From: SIG435 sp045530725
GTDB lineage: Bacteria; Bacillota; Clostridia; UMGS1810
Direction: 5' to 3'
Length of the DNA stretch: 64,000 bases
NCBI GenBank assembly: GCA_045530725.1
Contig: JAZSCT010000045.1
Location: 16,330-80,329 of the forward strand
The position numbers were made by a program, and so were the translations under genes. The notes below the pieces were generated by a model. The model was given only the letters and a program-made list of their open reading frames with translations. It was not told where the DNA came from and made no database searches. This document shows, in pieces, positions 35,112-43,957 of the stretch (its first letter is position 1; the number at the start of each line of letters is the position of its first letter).

Positions 35112-36080
35112 ATGAGCGAAATAAAGACAATAGGTATTCTTACAAGCGGTGGCGATGCTCCCGGAATGAATGCTGCAATCAGATCCGTCGCAAGATCTGC
35201 ACTTAACTCAGGATACAAAGTTATGGGTATCAAGAGAGGATATCACGGACTTTTGAAAGGCGAAATTGAAGAACTTACTTCAAGAATGGTATCAGACACT
35301 TTGCAGAGAGGCGGTACATTTTTGCAGACTGCACGAAGCAAGAGTTTTGCAACTGAAGACGGTGTAAAAAAGGCAGTTGAGATTTTAAGAATTTTTGGTA
35401 TTGATGCATTGGTTGTAATTGGCGGTGACGGTTCGCTAAAAGGAGCAAGGGATATTGCCAATGAGGGATTCCCTGTAATCGGCATCCCCGGCACAATCGA
35501 CAATGATATCGGATGCTCAGATTATACCATAGGATTTGATACTGCTATGAATACTGCAATGGATGCAATTGACAAAATTAGAGATACTGCAAGTAGTCAC
35601 GAAAGATGCTCTGTTGTAGAAGTTATGGGAAGAAATGCAGGTCACATTGCTTTGAATCTTGGTATTGCAAACGGTGCTGAAACAGTCATCATTCCTGAAA
35701 TGCCTTATGATATGGATGATATAAAACGCACTATTATCTCAGGCAGAAACAGAGGAAAGAAACATTACGTTATTATTCTCTCTGAAGGTGTAGGCGGAGG
35801 ACAGGCCCTTTGTAAGGATATCGAAGAAGCAACAGGTGTTGAGTCAAGAGCGTCAATCCTCGGATATATCCAGAGAGGCGGAAGCCCTACAACAAGAGAC
35901 CGTGTTATAGCATCACAGATGGGCAATCACGCTGTAAAACTTCTTGAAGAAGGCAAGTTAAACCGTGTTGTTGCTATGAAGGATTCAAAGATTGTTGATT
36001 ATGAAATAAACGAAGCCCTTGATATGAAGAAGGGTGTTGACGAAGATATTCTTGAACTTATAAGAACTTTATCCATATAA
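35112..36080 (+). CDS. pfkA: ATP-dependent 6-phosphofructokinase
   Basis: The 322-residue glycolytic enzyme phosphorylates fructose 6-phosphate. The nucleotide loop is TSGGDAPGMNAAIR at the N-terminus. GGDGS at 104-108 has Gly where PPi-dependent enzymes have Asp, so ATP is the expected donor. GTIDNDI with the catalytic Asp follows near 128. ATG 35112 follows AGAAGGAGGG; the frame extends further upstream without a start signal. Pyruvate kinase, which often follows pfkA, is not adjacent. A second, PPi-type enzyme is encoded at 56915. Confidence 0.96.
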   Translation: MSEIKTIGILTSGGDAPGMNAAIRSVARSALNSGYKVMGIKRGYHGLLKGEIEELTSRMVSDTLQRGGTFLQTARSKSFATEDGVKKAVEILRIFGIDALVVIGGDGSLKGARDIANEGFPVIGIPGTIDNDIGCSDYTIGFDTAMNTAMDAIDKIRDTASSHERCSVVEVMGRNAGHIALNLGIANGAETVIIPEMPYDMDDIKRTIISGRNRGKKHYVIILSEGVGGGQALCKDIEEATGVESRASILGYIQRGGSPTTRDRVIASQMGNHAVKLLEEGKLNRVVAMKDSKIVDYEINEALDMKKGVDEDILELIRTLSI

Positions 36081-36100
36081 CGAAAAAGGAGGAATTTACG

Positions 36101-36628
36101 GTGACTATCCCAAATATAATCACACTTATAAGATTTATGCTGATACCTTTGTATATTGCCGTGAATTTCAGTTCTTCGGCAAATGCAAATGAAATCGCCA
36201 TATCAATATTTATTGTAGCAATGTTTCTTGATGCACTTGATGGATTCATTGCAAGAAAGTTTGATATGATTACAGATCTTGGCAAAATGCTTGATCCTAT
36301 TGCTGATAAATGCACTATGATTACAGTTGTAAGTTGCCTGGTTGCCAAAGGGAAAATAAGTCCATGGCTTCTTGGTTTTATCCTTATAAAAGAACTTACA
36401 ATGATAATATGCGGAGCATTTATTTACAAAAAAGGTAAGATTGTTATCCCTGCCAATATATTTGGCAAGGCGGCAACATTTCTTCTTACCTTCTACATAG
36501 TTGATTGTGCACTTTTTAAGTGGCATACAGAGGAACTTTTGTTTGTGGTAATGGGTGTTATGCTTCTTGCATTTTTGTCTTATGTGTTCCATTACATAAA
36601 GAATTACGGAAGAAAGGATTCTGTATGA
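36101..36628 (+). CDS. pgsA: CDP-diacylglycerol--glycerol-3-phosphate 3-phosphatidyltransferase
   Basis: This 175-residue integral membrane enzyme makes phosphatidylglycerophosphate, precursor of phosphatidylglycerol and cardiolipin. The CDP-alcohol phosphotransferase signature is complete: DALDGFIARKFDMITDLGKM, then LDPIADK, supplying the metal-binding Asp residues. About five hydrophobic helices are present. The start is GTG 36101 after AAGGAGGA. The stop overlaps the next small gene (ATGA). Confidence 0.94.
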   Translation: MTIPNIITLIRFMLIPLYIAVNFSSSANANEIAISIFIVAMFLDALDGFIARKFDMITDLGKMLDPIADKCTMITVVSCLVAKGKISPWLLGFILIKELTMIICGAFIYKKGKIVIPANIFGKAATFLLTFYIVDCALFKWHTEELLFVVMGVMLLAFLSYVFHYIKNYGRKDSV

Positions 36629-36822
36629 TGGATATTTATTCAATACTTTCTCTGATAATTCTGATTTTTGGCGGTGTAATCACGTATCTTTCAAAGAAGA
36701 TTTCTAAGATTTTTTTAAAAAGTGAAGATGAAGATGCCGAATCAGATAATCTTAAAGTCAAACTTATCGGATTTATAATTGCATTAATTGGTGCAACGGC
36801 ACTTTTTATAGTAAAAAAATAA
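36625..36822 (+). CDS. Small two-helix membrane protein, function unknown
   Basis: The 65-residue product has hydrophobic helices at about 5-22 and 46-63. They flank a charged cytoplasmic loop with an acidic stretch (KSEDEDAESDN). Its start overlaps the pgsA stop codon, or a second Met three bases on may be used, so it is translationally coupled. No family recognised. Its association with phospholipid synthesis is positional. Confidence 0.65.
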   Translation: MMDIYSILSLIILIFGGVITYLSKKISKIFLKSEDEDAESDNLKVKLIGFIIALIGATALFIVKK

Positions 36823-36852
36823 TAAGATTTACATAAAGCACAGGAGGTTCAA

Positions 36853-39486
36853 ATGGAAATCAAACACGAAATTGAAAAAACTTATAATCCTTCCAATGTA
36901 GAGGACAGAATCTATTCAAATTGGGTAGAAAAGGGTTATTTTCACGCAGAGTGCGACCCTGACAAAAAACCTTTCACAATAGTAATTCCTCCTCCAAACG
37001 TTACAGGACAACTCCATATGGGACATGCTCTTGACGAAACATTGCAGGATATACTTATCAGATACAAAAGAATGTGCGGCTATTCCGCTCTTTGGGTTCC
37101 CGGAACAGACCATGCAGGTATTGCAACACAGATCAAAGTTGAAGAAAACTTAAGAAAAGAAGAAGGTCTTACAAGATATGATCTTGGCAGAGAGAAGTTT
37201 CTTGAAAAGGTCTGGGACTGGAAGAAGATGTACGGTGACAGAATCATCAATCAGTTAAAGAAACTTGGTTCTTCATGTGACTGGGACAGAGAAAGATTTA
37301 CTATGGATGAAGGTTGTTCAAATGCAGTAAAAGAAGTGTTTGTAAACCTCTATAACAAAGGTCTTATCTATCAGGGATCAAGAATCATCAACTGGTGTCC
37401 GAACTGCACAACTGCTCTTTCTGATGCAGAAGTAGAATACGCAGAACATGATGGAAATTTCTGGCATATCAAGTATTTCTTCAAAGACAGCGATCAGTAT
37501 GTGACAATTGCTACTACAAGACCTGAAACTCTTTTTGGTGACACAGCAGTAGCGGTTCATCCTGATGATGAAAGATACAAAGATCTTGTGGGTAAATCAC
37601 TTATTCTTCCATTGGTAAACAGAGAAATCCCTCTTATTGCCGATGAATATGTTGACAAGGAATTCGGTACAGGATGTGTTAAGATTACACCTGCTCATGA
37701 CCCTAATGACTTCGAAGTGGGATTAAGACATAATCTTGAGCAAATCAAGGTTATGAATGATGATGCCACTATGAATAAGTATGCAGGAAAATACGAAGGT
37801 ATGGACAGATATGAATGCAGAAAGGCAATGATCGAAGACCTTGAAAAGATGGGATATCTTGTGAAGATTGAGCCTCATAAGCATAATGTGGGACAATGTT
37901 ACCGTTGCGGTACAACTGTTGAACCTATCACTTCAAAGCAGTGGTTCGTTAAGATGGAACCTCTTGCAAAAGAAGCAATCAGAGTAGTTAAAGATAATGA
38001 AGTTAAGTTTGTTCCAGAAAGATTTTCCAAGACATACCTTAACTGGATGGAAAATGTTCACGACTGGTGTATATCACGTCAATTGTGGTGGGGACACAGA
38101 ATTCCTGCATTCTACTGTGACGAATGCGGTGAGACAACTGTTTCAAAAGAAGAAATCACAAAGTGTCCTAAGTGTGGCGGAAGTGTAAAACAGGATCCTG
38201 ATGTACTGGATACATGGTTCTCTTCAGCGCTCTGGCCATTTTCAACTCTCGGCTGGCCTGAAAAGACAAAAGAACTTGACTATTTCTATCCTACAAGTGT
38301 CCTTGTTACAGGATATGATATTATTTTCTTCTGGGTTGCAAGAATGATATTCTCTGCTTGTGAACACACAGGCAAACCACCATTTGAACACGTGTTCATC
38401 CACGGTATTGTCCGTGACAGTCAGGGAAGAAAGATGAGCAAATCCCTTGGTAACGGAATAGATCCACTTGAAGTAATCAAAGAATACGGTGCCGATGCGT
38501 TGAGATTTACACTTGCTACAGGCAACGCTCCGGGAAATGATATGAGATATTATTCCGAAAGAGTGGAAGCAAGCAGAAACTTTGCAAACAAAATCTGGAA
38601 TGCTTCAAGATTCCTTCTTATGAACTTAAGTATTGATAATGTATCTCTTCCGGATTCGGGCAAACTGAAACTTGAAGACAAATGGATACTTTCCAAATAT
38701 AACGACCTTGTAAAAGAAGTTACAAACAACCTTGATAAATTTGAACTTGGTGTGGCTGTTGCGAAACTTTATGACTTTATCTGGGATAATTACTGTGACT
38801 GGTATATCGAACTCGTAAAACCACGTCTTTATGAAAAAGAAGGAGAAAGTTTCGAAACTGCACAGAGTGTACTTGCTTATGTTCTTATGAATACACTTAA
38901 ACTTCTCCATCCGTTTATGCCGTTTATCACAGAAGAAATCTTTACTTGTCTTCCTACAGGCGAAGAAAGTATTATGATTTCAAAATGGCCTGAATACAAA
39001 GAAGAACTTTCTTTCTCTGATGACGAAAAGCAGATGGAAAAGGTAATGGAAGCAATCAAGAGTATCAGAAACTTAAGAACACAGATGAATGTTGCTCCAT
39101 CAAAGAAAGCAAAACTCTTCATTGTTACCGATACACCTGAAGTGTTTGAAGGTGCAGAGATATTCTTCGAAAAACTTGCTTCAAGTTCTGAAGTTGTAAT
39201 CACAAATTCAGAAGATGGTATAAAGGACAATGCACTTACATGTGTTGTAGAATCTGCAAAACTCTTTATGCCTTTGGAAGAACTTGTTGATTTGTCTGCA
39301 GAAAAAGAGAGACTTGAAAAAGAAAGAGAACATCTTCTCTCTGAAATCAAGAGAGTAGAGGGCAAACTTTCCAATGCGGGTTTTGTTGCAAAAGCACCTC
39401 AGAAAGTGGTTGATGAAGAAAAAGCAAAAGGCGAAAAATACAAAGAAATGCTTTCTAAGGTAGAAGAAAGTCTCAAAAATCTTTAA
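36853..39486 (+). CDS. valS: Valyl-tRNA synthetase
   Basis: The 877-residue class I synthetase has the HIGH motif in PPPNVTGQLHMGHAL near residue 50 and KMSKS as GRKMSKSLGNGID near 525. It has a CP1 editing domain between them (TTRPETLFGDTAVAV), a zinc-type insertion (CDECGETT, CPKCGG) and a C-terminal coiled coil that contacts tRNA. The start follows CAGGAGG. The short upstream gap leaves no room for a T-box leader. A hairpin follows the stop, then folC, the usual partner of valS in Firmicutes. Confidence 0.96.
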   Translation: MEIKHEIEKTYNPSNVEDRIYSNWVEKGYFHAECDPDKKPFTIVIPPPNVTGQLHMGHALDETLQDILIRYKRMCGYSALWVPGTDHAGIATQIKVEENLRKEEGLTRYDLGREKFLEKVWDWKKMYGDRIINQLKKLGSSCDWDRERFTMDEGCSNAVKEVFVNLYNKGLIYQGSRIINWCPNCTTALSDAEVEYAEHDGNFWHIKYFFKDSDQYVTIATTRPETLFGDTAVAVHPDDERYKDLVGKSLILPLVNREIPLIADEYVDKEFGTGCVKITPAHDPNDFEVGLRHNLEQIKVMNDDATMNKYAGKYEGMDRYECRKAMIEDLEKMGYLVKIEPHKHNVGQCYRCGTTVEPITSKQWFVKMEPLAKEAIRVVKDNEVKFVPERFSKTYLNWMENVHDWCISRQLWWGHRIPAFYCDECGETTVSKEEITKCPKCGGSVKQDPDVLDTWFSSALWPFSTLGWPEKTKELDYFYPTSVLVTGYDIIFFWVARMIFSACEHTGKPPFEHVFIHGIVRDSQGRKMSKSLGNGIDPLEVIKEYGADALRFTLATGNAPGNDMRYYSERVEASRNFANKIWNASRFLLMNLSIDNVSLPDSGKLKLEDKWILSKYNDLVKEVTNNLDKFELGVAVAKLYDFIWDNYCDWYIELVKPRLYEKEGESFETAQSVLAYVLMNTLKLLHPFMPFITEEIFTCLPTGEESIMISKWPEYKEELSFSDDEKQMEKVMEAIKSIRNLRTQMNVAPSKKAKLFIVTDTPEVFEGAEIFFEKLASSSEVVITNSEDGIKDNALTCVVESAKLFMPLEELVDLSAEKERLEKEREHLLSEIKRVEGKLSNAGFVAKAPQKVVDEEKAKGEKYKEMLSKVEESLKNL

Positions 39487-39500
39487 TAGATATTATATAA

Positions 39501-39533
39501 GGCTGTGGTAGGTAAAACTTTCACAGCCTTATT
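39501..39533 (+). terminator. Hairpin between valS and folC
   Basis: AAGGCTGTG (39500-39508) pairs with CACAGCCTT at 39522-39530, followed by ATTT. This is a moderate terminator that may allow partial read-through into folC. Confidence 0.6.
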
Positions 39534-39552
39534 TAGAATAAGGTGATGAATT

Positions 39553-40815
39553 ATGAATTATGAGAATGCACTTGAATTTATACATTCACTTTCTAAATTC
39601 GCTTTGAAAAAAGGACACGATAATATAAAAGCCATTTTATCTTATCTTGATAATCCTCAGGATCAACTGAAGTTTATACATATTGCAGGGACAAATGGTA
39701 AGGGTTCCGTTGCTGCATTTGTATCTTCAATTCTTAAGGAACATGGACTAAAAGTGGGTACATTTATATCGCCTTTTATAGAACGGTTCAATGAAAGGAT
39801 ACAGATAAACGCCACTCCCATTAGTGATGAAGAACTTGTTTTATACACATCAAAAATAAAAGAGATATGTGACAGGTTGCCTGATGTAAGACCATTGGAA
39901 TTTGAAGTCATTACAGCCATGGGGTTTCAATATTTCAGAGACAATAAATGTGATATAGTAGTACTTGAAACAGGACTTGGCGGAAGACTTGATTCTACAA
40001 ATGTGATTATAAATCCTTATGCCGAAATCATATGTCAGATAGGACTTGATCATACAAATATCCTCGGAGATACAATAGAAGAAATCGCATATGAAAAGGC
40101 AGGTATTATAAAGCCTGATACAAAAGTTGTTTTCTATCCTGACAATCCTTTTGATGCATATAATGTAATAAAGAAAACCTGTGATGAAAAAAACTGTGAA
40201 CTTATTATTCCGGATATGGATAAACTTACAGTACATAATGTATCATCTGAGGGAAGTGATATAGAGTATAAGGGGATGAACATACACATTCCTCTTGTGG
40301 GAAAACATCAGATACTTAACTCTCTTTGTGCTATAGAAGGTGTAAGATGTCTTCCTTTCTATATTTCGGACGAAACTATGATCAATGGCATTTCCCGTAC
40401 AAAATGGCCCTGTAGATTTGAAATATTCGGAAATGACAAAAATATCATCCTTGATGGCGCACACAATTATCCGGGGATTCTGAGTTTCAAAAATACTGTT
40501 AAAGATGTGTTTGGAGATAAAAAACTTATCTTTGTTCTGGGAATGCTCAATGATAAGGAGTACAAGCGTTCATTTGATGAAATACTTCCTTTGTGTGACA
40601 AACTGATTATAACAAGTGTTCCAAGTATAAGACAGATAAATGTTAGGGAAGTGTTTTCTTATGCAAAGGAAATAAAGAACGACGCCTTATATATCGAAGA
40701 TAATTCGGATGCTTTGAATGAAGCATTGAAATATCTTGATAGTGACAGCGTATTGTGTGTGTTTGGTTCTCTGTATCTTGCGGGTAATATGAGACGTTAT
40801 GTATATAAGTTTTAA
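39553..40815 (+). CDS. folC: Folylpolyglutamate synthase / dihydrofolate synthase
   Basis: This 420-residue Mur-ligase-like enzyme adds glutamates to folates. The P-loop GTNGKGSVAAF is near residue 45, SPFIERFNERI follows, then LETGLGGRLDSTN and GLDHTNILG. The C-terminal domain has ILDGAHNYPG and VLGMLNDKEY. The start ATG follows AAGGTGATG. A terminator downstream separates it from the spoIIA operon. Confidence 0.94.
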   Translation: MNYENALEFIHSLSKFALKKGHDNIKAILSYLDNPQDQLKFIHIAGTNGKGSVAAFVSSILKEHGLKVGTFISPFIERFNERIQINATPISDEELVLYTSKIKEICDRLPDVRPLEFEVITAMGFQYFRDNKCDIVVLETGLGGRLDSTNVIINPYAEIICQIGLDHTNILGDTIEEIAYEKAGIIKPDTKVVFYPDNPFDAYNVIKKTCDEKNCELIIPDMDKLTVHNVSSEGSDIEYKGMNIHIPLVGKHQILNSLCAIEGVRCLPFYISDETMINGISRTKWPCRFEIFGNDKNIILDGAHNYPGILSFKNTVKDVFGDKKLIFVLGMLNDKEYKRSFDEILPLCDKLIITSVPSIRQINVREVFSYAKEIKNDALYIEDNSDALNEALKYLDSDSVLCVFGSLYLAGNMRRYVYKF

Positions 40816-40840
40816 TTGAATAATATTGTAAAAACAGTAT

Positions 40841-40895
40841 AGGTTTTGTCGGAATTATATGACTTGTGTCATAATCGACAAAACCTTTCTTTTTA
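40841..40895 (+). terminator. Terminator of folC
   Basis: AGGTTTTGTCG (40841-40851) pairs with CGACAAAACCT (40876-40886) and an inner ATGAC/GTCAT stem extends it. TTCTTTTTAT follows. Confidence 0.85.
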
Positions 40896-40899
40896 TCCT

Positions 40900-40928
40900 A
40901 AAGGAAAATACAGATTTCCCTTGAACAT
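40900..40928 (+). promoter_or_regulatory. Possible sigma-H promoter of the spoIIA operon
   Basis: AAAGGAAAA (40900-40908) fits the sigma-H -35 consensus. GAACAT (40923-40928) is one base off GAAT-type -10 sites at acceptable spacing. The spoIIA operon is sigma-H dependent in Bacillus and Clostridium. The match is imperfect. Confidence 0.4.
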
Positions 40929-40960
40929 TACTTATATAACAAATACGGGGAGGGGATTTT

Positions 40961-41302
40961 TTGATTATTACTACAAGGATAAAAAAGGGAACATTGATTG
41001 TCAAAATGACAGGCGAACTTGATCATCATAGTGCAGGACCCATACGGCAGACTGTTGACAAAATCATTATGTCAGGCGGAGTAAAGAACATTCTTTTTGA
41101 TCTGTCTTCATTGTCTATGATGGACAGTTCAGGTATCGGTATGGTTATAGGCCGTTACAAACTCATATCGGGCGATGGGGGAAAGGTGAGTATTTTTGCA
41201 AAGACAAAAAGCGTTTTAAAGATTCTTAAAATGTCGGGTATTGAGCGGATTGCACCTGTTTATGAATCAATAGACAATGCAGAAGAATACCTTAATGCAT
41301 AA
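40961..41302 (+). CDS. spoIIAA: Anti-sigma F factor antagonist (STAS domain)
   Basis: The 113-residue STAS protein, when unphosphorylated, displaces sigma-F from SpoIIAB in the forespore. The phosphorylation site is Ser57 in MMDSSGIGMVIGRYK, equivalent to Ser58 in Bacillus. Residue Asp21 and the surrounding TGELDHH fit the STAS nucleotide pocket. The start is TTG 40961 after GGGGAGGGG. Fifteen bases separate it from the chosen spoIIAB start. Confidence 0.94.
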   Translation: MIITTRIKKGTLIVKMTGELDHHSAGPIRQTVDKIIMSGGVKNILFDLSSLSMMDSSGIGMVIGRYKLISGDGGKVSIFAKTKSVLKILKMSGIERIAPVYESIDNAEEYLNA

Positions 41303-41317
41303 TGGAGGATAATGGAT

Positions 41318-41749
41318 ATGAAAGAAAATATGATGAAAATGGAATTTATGTCAAAATCAGAAAATGAAGCCTTTGCGAGAAGTGCTGTGGCGGCCTTTGT
41401 GATGGGACTTGACCCTACAATTGAAGAAATGGCTGATATCAAGACCTCTGTATCTGAAGCAGTTACAAACTCCGTTGTACACGGATACGAAGGAGGAGAA
41501 GGGAAGATTTACATAGAGTGCATAATATGCGGAAATGATATAAAGATTATTGTGAAAGACAACGGCAAGGGCATAAAGAATGTAAAAGAAGCAATGCAGC
41601 CTATGTTTACCACAAACACAGATAATGAGAGATCGGGAATGGGATTTACTGTGATGCAGACTTTTATGGACAAGGTAAAGGTGGAATCAATTGTGGATGT
41701 GGGCACTAAGGTAACTATGTCTAAGTCTCTTGGTGCACAGACTCTGTAA
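41318..41749 (+). CDS. spoIIAB: Anti-sigma F factor, serine kinase
   Basis: The 143-residue GHKL-fold kinase holds sigma-F inactive and phosphorylates SpoIIAA. The N box reads SEAVTNSVVHGYEGG, the G1 box KDNGKGI and the G2 region SGMGFTVMQ. ATG 41318 is preferred over 41312 because ATGGAGGA at 41302-41309 leaves a proper gap only for the second. The sigF start follows its stop by one base. Confidence 0.95.
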   Translation: MKENMMKMEFMSKSENEAFARSAVAAFVMGLDPTIEEMADIKTSVSEAVTNSVVHGYEGGEGKIYIECIICGNDIKIIVKDNGKGIKNVKEAMQPMFTTNTDNERSGMGFTVMQTFMDKVKVESIVDVGTKVTMSKSLGAQTL

Positions 41750-41750
41750 G

Positions 41751-42461
41751 ATGGTTGATATAAGAGAATTGCTTATAAAGGCATCATCGGGTGATGTAAA
41801 TGCCAGAAATCAGATAGTAAATGAGAACTTAAACCTCATAAGAAGTGTGGTCAAAAGGTTTCTTATGAGAGGGTATGACTATGAGGAACTTTTTCAGGTA
41901 GGATCTATAGGACTTATTAAGGCTGCAGAACGATTCAATCCTGAATTTGATGTTCAGTTTTCCACGTACGCAGTACCTCTTATTATGGGAGAAATACAGA
42001 GATTTATCCGTGATGACAATCCTTTGCATATATCAAGAAGTTTAAAGGAATTGTCTATCAGGTGTCTTAAAGAAAAAGAAAGAATAGAAAATACTTTTAA
42101 CAGAGAGGCGAAAGTTTCTGAAATAGCAAAAATATGCAATGTATCTGTGTATGATGTATCAGAAGCCTTAAACGCCTCCTGTCCTCCCGAATCCATTTAC
42201 AGAGAAATCTGCGGTGATGATGGTAAGAATGTTACAATCGCTGACAGAATAAGGGATGATAAGGCAGATGATTTCATCTCAAAGATAGTGATAAATGAAG
42301 CGGTTGACACTCTATCTCTGCGTGACAGAACTATTATTAGACTTCGGTTTATTGAGGACAAAACTCAGGCGGAAATATCAGAATACCTCGGTATATCACA
42401 GGTACAGGTGTCAAGGATTCTTAAGAAGGTGCTTTTAGATATGAGGAAAATTTGTGAATAA
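41751..42461 (+). CDS. sigF: RNA polymerase sporulation sigma factor sigma-F
   Basis: The 236-residue sigma-70-family factor turns on forespore genes. Region 2 contains YDYEELFQVGSIGLIKAAERF and FSTYAVPLIMGEIQRFIRDD. Region 3 follows, and region 4 ends with the helix-turn-helix QAEISEYLGISQVQVSRILKK. The ATG at 41751 begins one base after the spoIIAB stop. All three genes are intact, so early forespore commitment appears functional. spoVA or other operon extensions are absent; an RNA unit follows. Confidence 0.95.
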   Translation: MVDIRELLIKASSGDVNARNQIVNENLNLIRSVVKRFLMRGYDYEELFQVGSIGLIKAAERFNPEFDVQFSTYAVPLIMGEIQRFIRDDNPLHISRSLKELSIRCLKEKERIENTFNREAKVSEIAKICNVSVYDVSEALNASCPPESIYREICGDDGKNVTIADRIRDDKADDFISKIVINEAVDTLSLRDRTIIRLRFIEDKTQAEISEYLGISQVQVSRILKKVLLDMRKICE

Positions 42462-42482
42462 ATTTTTTAAATTATATTTTTG

Positions 42483-42512
42483 TTGCATTTTAAATATTCC
42501 TTGTGTTATAAT
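42483..42512 (+). promoter_or_regulatory. Promoter of the structured RNA downstream of sigF
   Basis: TTGCAT (42483-42488), an 18-base spacer and TATAAT (42507-42512) place the predicted +1 at about 42519, the first base of the RNA's closing helix. Confidence 0.7.
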
Positions 42513-42518
42513 AATTCT

Positions 42519-42655
42519 GCGACGTGAAAAGTGAATAATCTCAAAACTGCGGTTGGTATTGAAAAATACTGGCCTTGTTTTCGTGGTTTTGAGAACTTTT
42601 CACGTCGCAGTGAGGGCCGGTGTTTTAGCGCATCGGGTTTTCGGTGCGCTTTTTT
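42519..42655 (+). ncRNA. Unidentified structured RNA (about 137 nt) with intrinsic terminator
   Basis: A closing helix of 14 perfect pairs joins 42519-42532 to 42595-42608. Inside it, CTCAAAAC (42540-42547) pairs with GTTTTGAG (42586-42593). The apical arm 42551-42560/42565-42574 is capped by GAAA. Downstream, GGCCGGT (42615-42621) can pair with ACTGGCC (42568-42574) of the apical arm, a pseudoknot or switching possibility. A terminator, 42627-42636/42641-42650 with T6, closes the unit. It does not match the cores of 6S, SRP, tmRNA, RNase P or riboswitches I know. It may be a free sRNA or a leader for the gene at 42690. Confidence 0.65.
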
Positions 42656-42689
42656 ATTGGCAAAAATTTATACCACAGGAGAAATGAAA

Positions 42690-43022
42690 ATGAAATTTGA
42701 AGAGAAGAATATTTCCATATCCCAGGAAGAACAGATAGCAGTATTCAGAAAATTGCTCCGTCAACTTGCTATGCAGATGTTTGACAATACACCCTTTGAT
42801 GATGAATATACAGAGATTGTTTCCAGATATGACAAATGCAAAAAGGCACTTGAAAAAAATCTTACAGAGGAGTGCAAAACTCTGTTTGATGAATATAATG
42901 AACTTGTCAGAGAGAGGCAAAGATATCTGACTCCCATAATTTATGAGATGTATGATATGTATGATTACAAATACAGAAATGTAGAAAAATTTGCTTTTGA
43001 TATAGGCGGAAAAAAGTGTTAA
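42690..43022 (+). CDS. Small cytoplasmic helical protein, function unknown
   Basis: The 110-residue hydrophilic protein is predicted mainly helical, rich in Glu, Lys and Tyr (IIYEMYDMYDYKYRNVEKF near the C-terminus). No family recognised and no catalytic motif. ATG 42690 is chosen because CAGGAGA ends 7 bases upstream; ATG 42684 would be too close. It lies directly behind the terminator of the structured RNA, so expression may depend on read-through of that terminator. It has its own terminator downstream. Confidence 0.7.
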   Translation: MKFEEKNISISQEEQIAVFRKLLRQLAMQMFDNTPFDDEYTEIVSRYDKCKKALEKNLTEECKTLFDEYNELVRERQRYLTPIIYEMYDMYDYKYRNVEKFAFDIGGKKC

Positions 43023-43027
43023 ATAAT

Positions 43028-43064
43028 GCCGTATATCCATTATTTCAGGATATACGGCTATTTT
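43028..43064 (+). terminator. Terminator after the 110-residue protein gene
   Basis: GCCGTATATCC (43028-43038) pairs perfectly with GGATATACGGC (43048-43058), followed by TATTTT. A second small hairpin (ACGGCA/TGCCGT, 43066-43081) follows. Confidence 0.85.
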
Positions 43065-43178
43065 AACGGCAAAAATGCCGTGGAAAGGGGGATAAGGATT
43101 ATAAATCCTATAATATATGCTATGCAAATGGATAAATATGTGTTAAAATGTATATATCAAAATTACAGGAGAAAAAGT

Positions 43179-43913
43179 ATGTATCCTCATTTGCCTTTGA
43201 ATAACCCCAGAGCAGTAATTATCAATCCAAATGTTAATAGCAAAATAGTTTCCTTTTTCAAAGAGAAGAACATAGATATCATATTTTCGAAAAAAGTTGA
43301 TTTGATAGATTCTTCCGTCTCATATCATCCTGATTTGCAGATTGCTCATATAGACGGCGGGTTATATGTGTCGGCACCTGAGTTTTTTGATTATTACAAC
43401 GAGAATATGTCGCCATATGGCGTGAAGGTAATAAAAGGAAACAGAACAATGGGAAGTCACTACCCGAGTGATATTGCATATAATGTATTAAGGGTGGGAG
43501 AGACCTCATTTTCAAAGATTGATTCTACAGATGAGGTCTGCCTGTTTCACTTAAATAACTCAAATGTCAGATGTATAGATGTATCTCAGGGATATTCAAA
43601 ATGCAATGTGTGTGTAGTGGATGAAAAATCCATCATTACATCAGATATTTCTATATACAAAAAAGCAACAGAAAACAATATTGATGCTTTGCTAATACGT
43701 CCTGGAGACATTGTACTTGAAGGATTTGACTATGGATTTATCGGCGGGGCAAGTTTCAAATTAAACAAAAATACTATGTGCTTTATGGGAGATATATCTC
43801 ATCATAAAGATTATAAAAGAATCGTTGATTTTCTTAAGATAAGAAACATCAATATGATACTTTTATCAGATGATAAAGTGGAAGATTTTGGTAGTGTGAT
43901 CCTTGTTTTCTGA
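43179..43913 (+). CDS. DUF6873-like protein (possible guanidino-group-modifying fold)
   Basis: The 244-residue protein begins MYPHLPLNNPRAVIINPN. It contains SYHPDLQIAHIDGGLYVSAP, GSHYPSDIAYNV, then SQGYSKCNVCVVDE and the segment FDYGFIGGASF. These fit a Clostridial family I recall as DUF6873, described as having a GME (amidinotransferase-like) fold. The Asp, His and Cys residues (YSKCNVCVV) are compatible with that fold, but catalysis is unproven. The start follows CAGGAGA; upstream in-frame codons lie in the hairpin region and are not expected to be translated. It is followed by ytxC. Confidence 0.75.
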   Translation: MYPHLPLNNPRAVIINPNVNSKIVSFFKEKNIDIIFSKKVDLIDSSVSYHPDLQIAHIDGGLYVSAPEFFDYYNENMSPYGVKVIKGNRTMGSHYPSDIAYNVLRVGETSFSKIDSTDEVCLFHLNNSNVRCIDVSQGYSKCNVCVVDEKSIITSDISIYKKATENNIDALLIRPGDIVLEGFDYGFIGGASFKLNKNTMCFMGDISHHKDYKRIVDFLKIRNINMILLSDDKVEDFGSVILVF

Positions 43914-43957
43914 CAGCATATAAATTTGTAATTACGCCATACTATTCTGGAGGGGGC

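Noticed and set aside
38626..38910. Minus-strand ORFs within valS, tig, dnaE and other long genes.
   Set aside because: They are antisense to secure coding sequences and show no start signals or domains.
42519..42655. The RNA unit as 6S RNA, SRP RNA, tmRNA or a known riboswitch.
   Set aside because: The length, helix layout and conserved loop sequences of those families are not present as far as I can recall them; left as unidentified.
42531..42689. An N-terminal extension of the 110-residue protein through the structured RNA.
   Set aside because: The in-frame codons form the RNA stems and a terminator; a proper ribosome binding site occurs only before ATG 42690.
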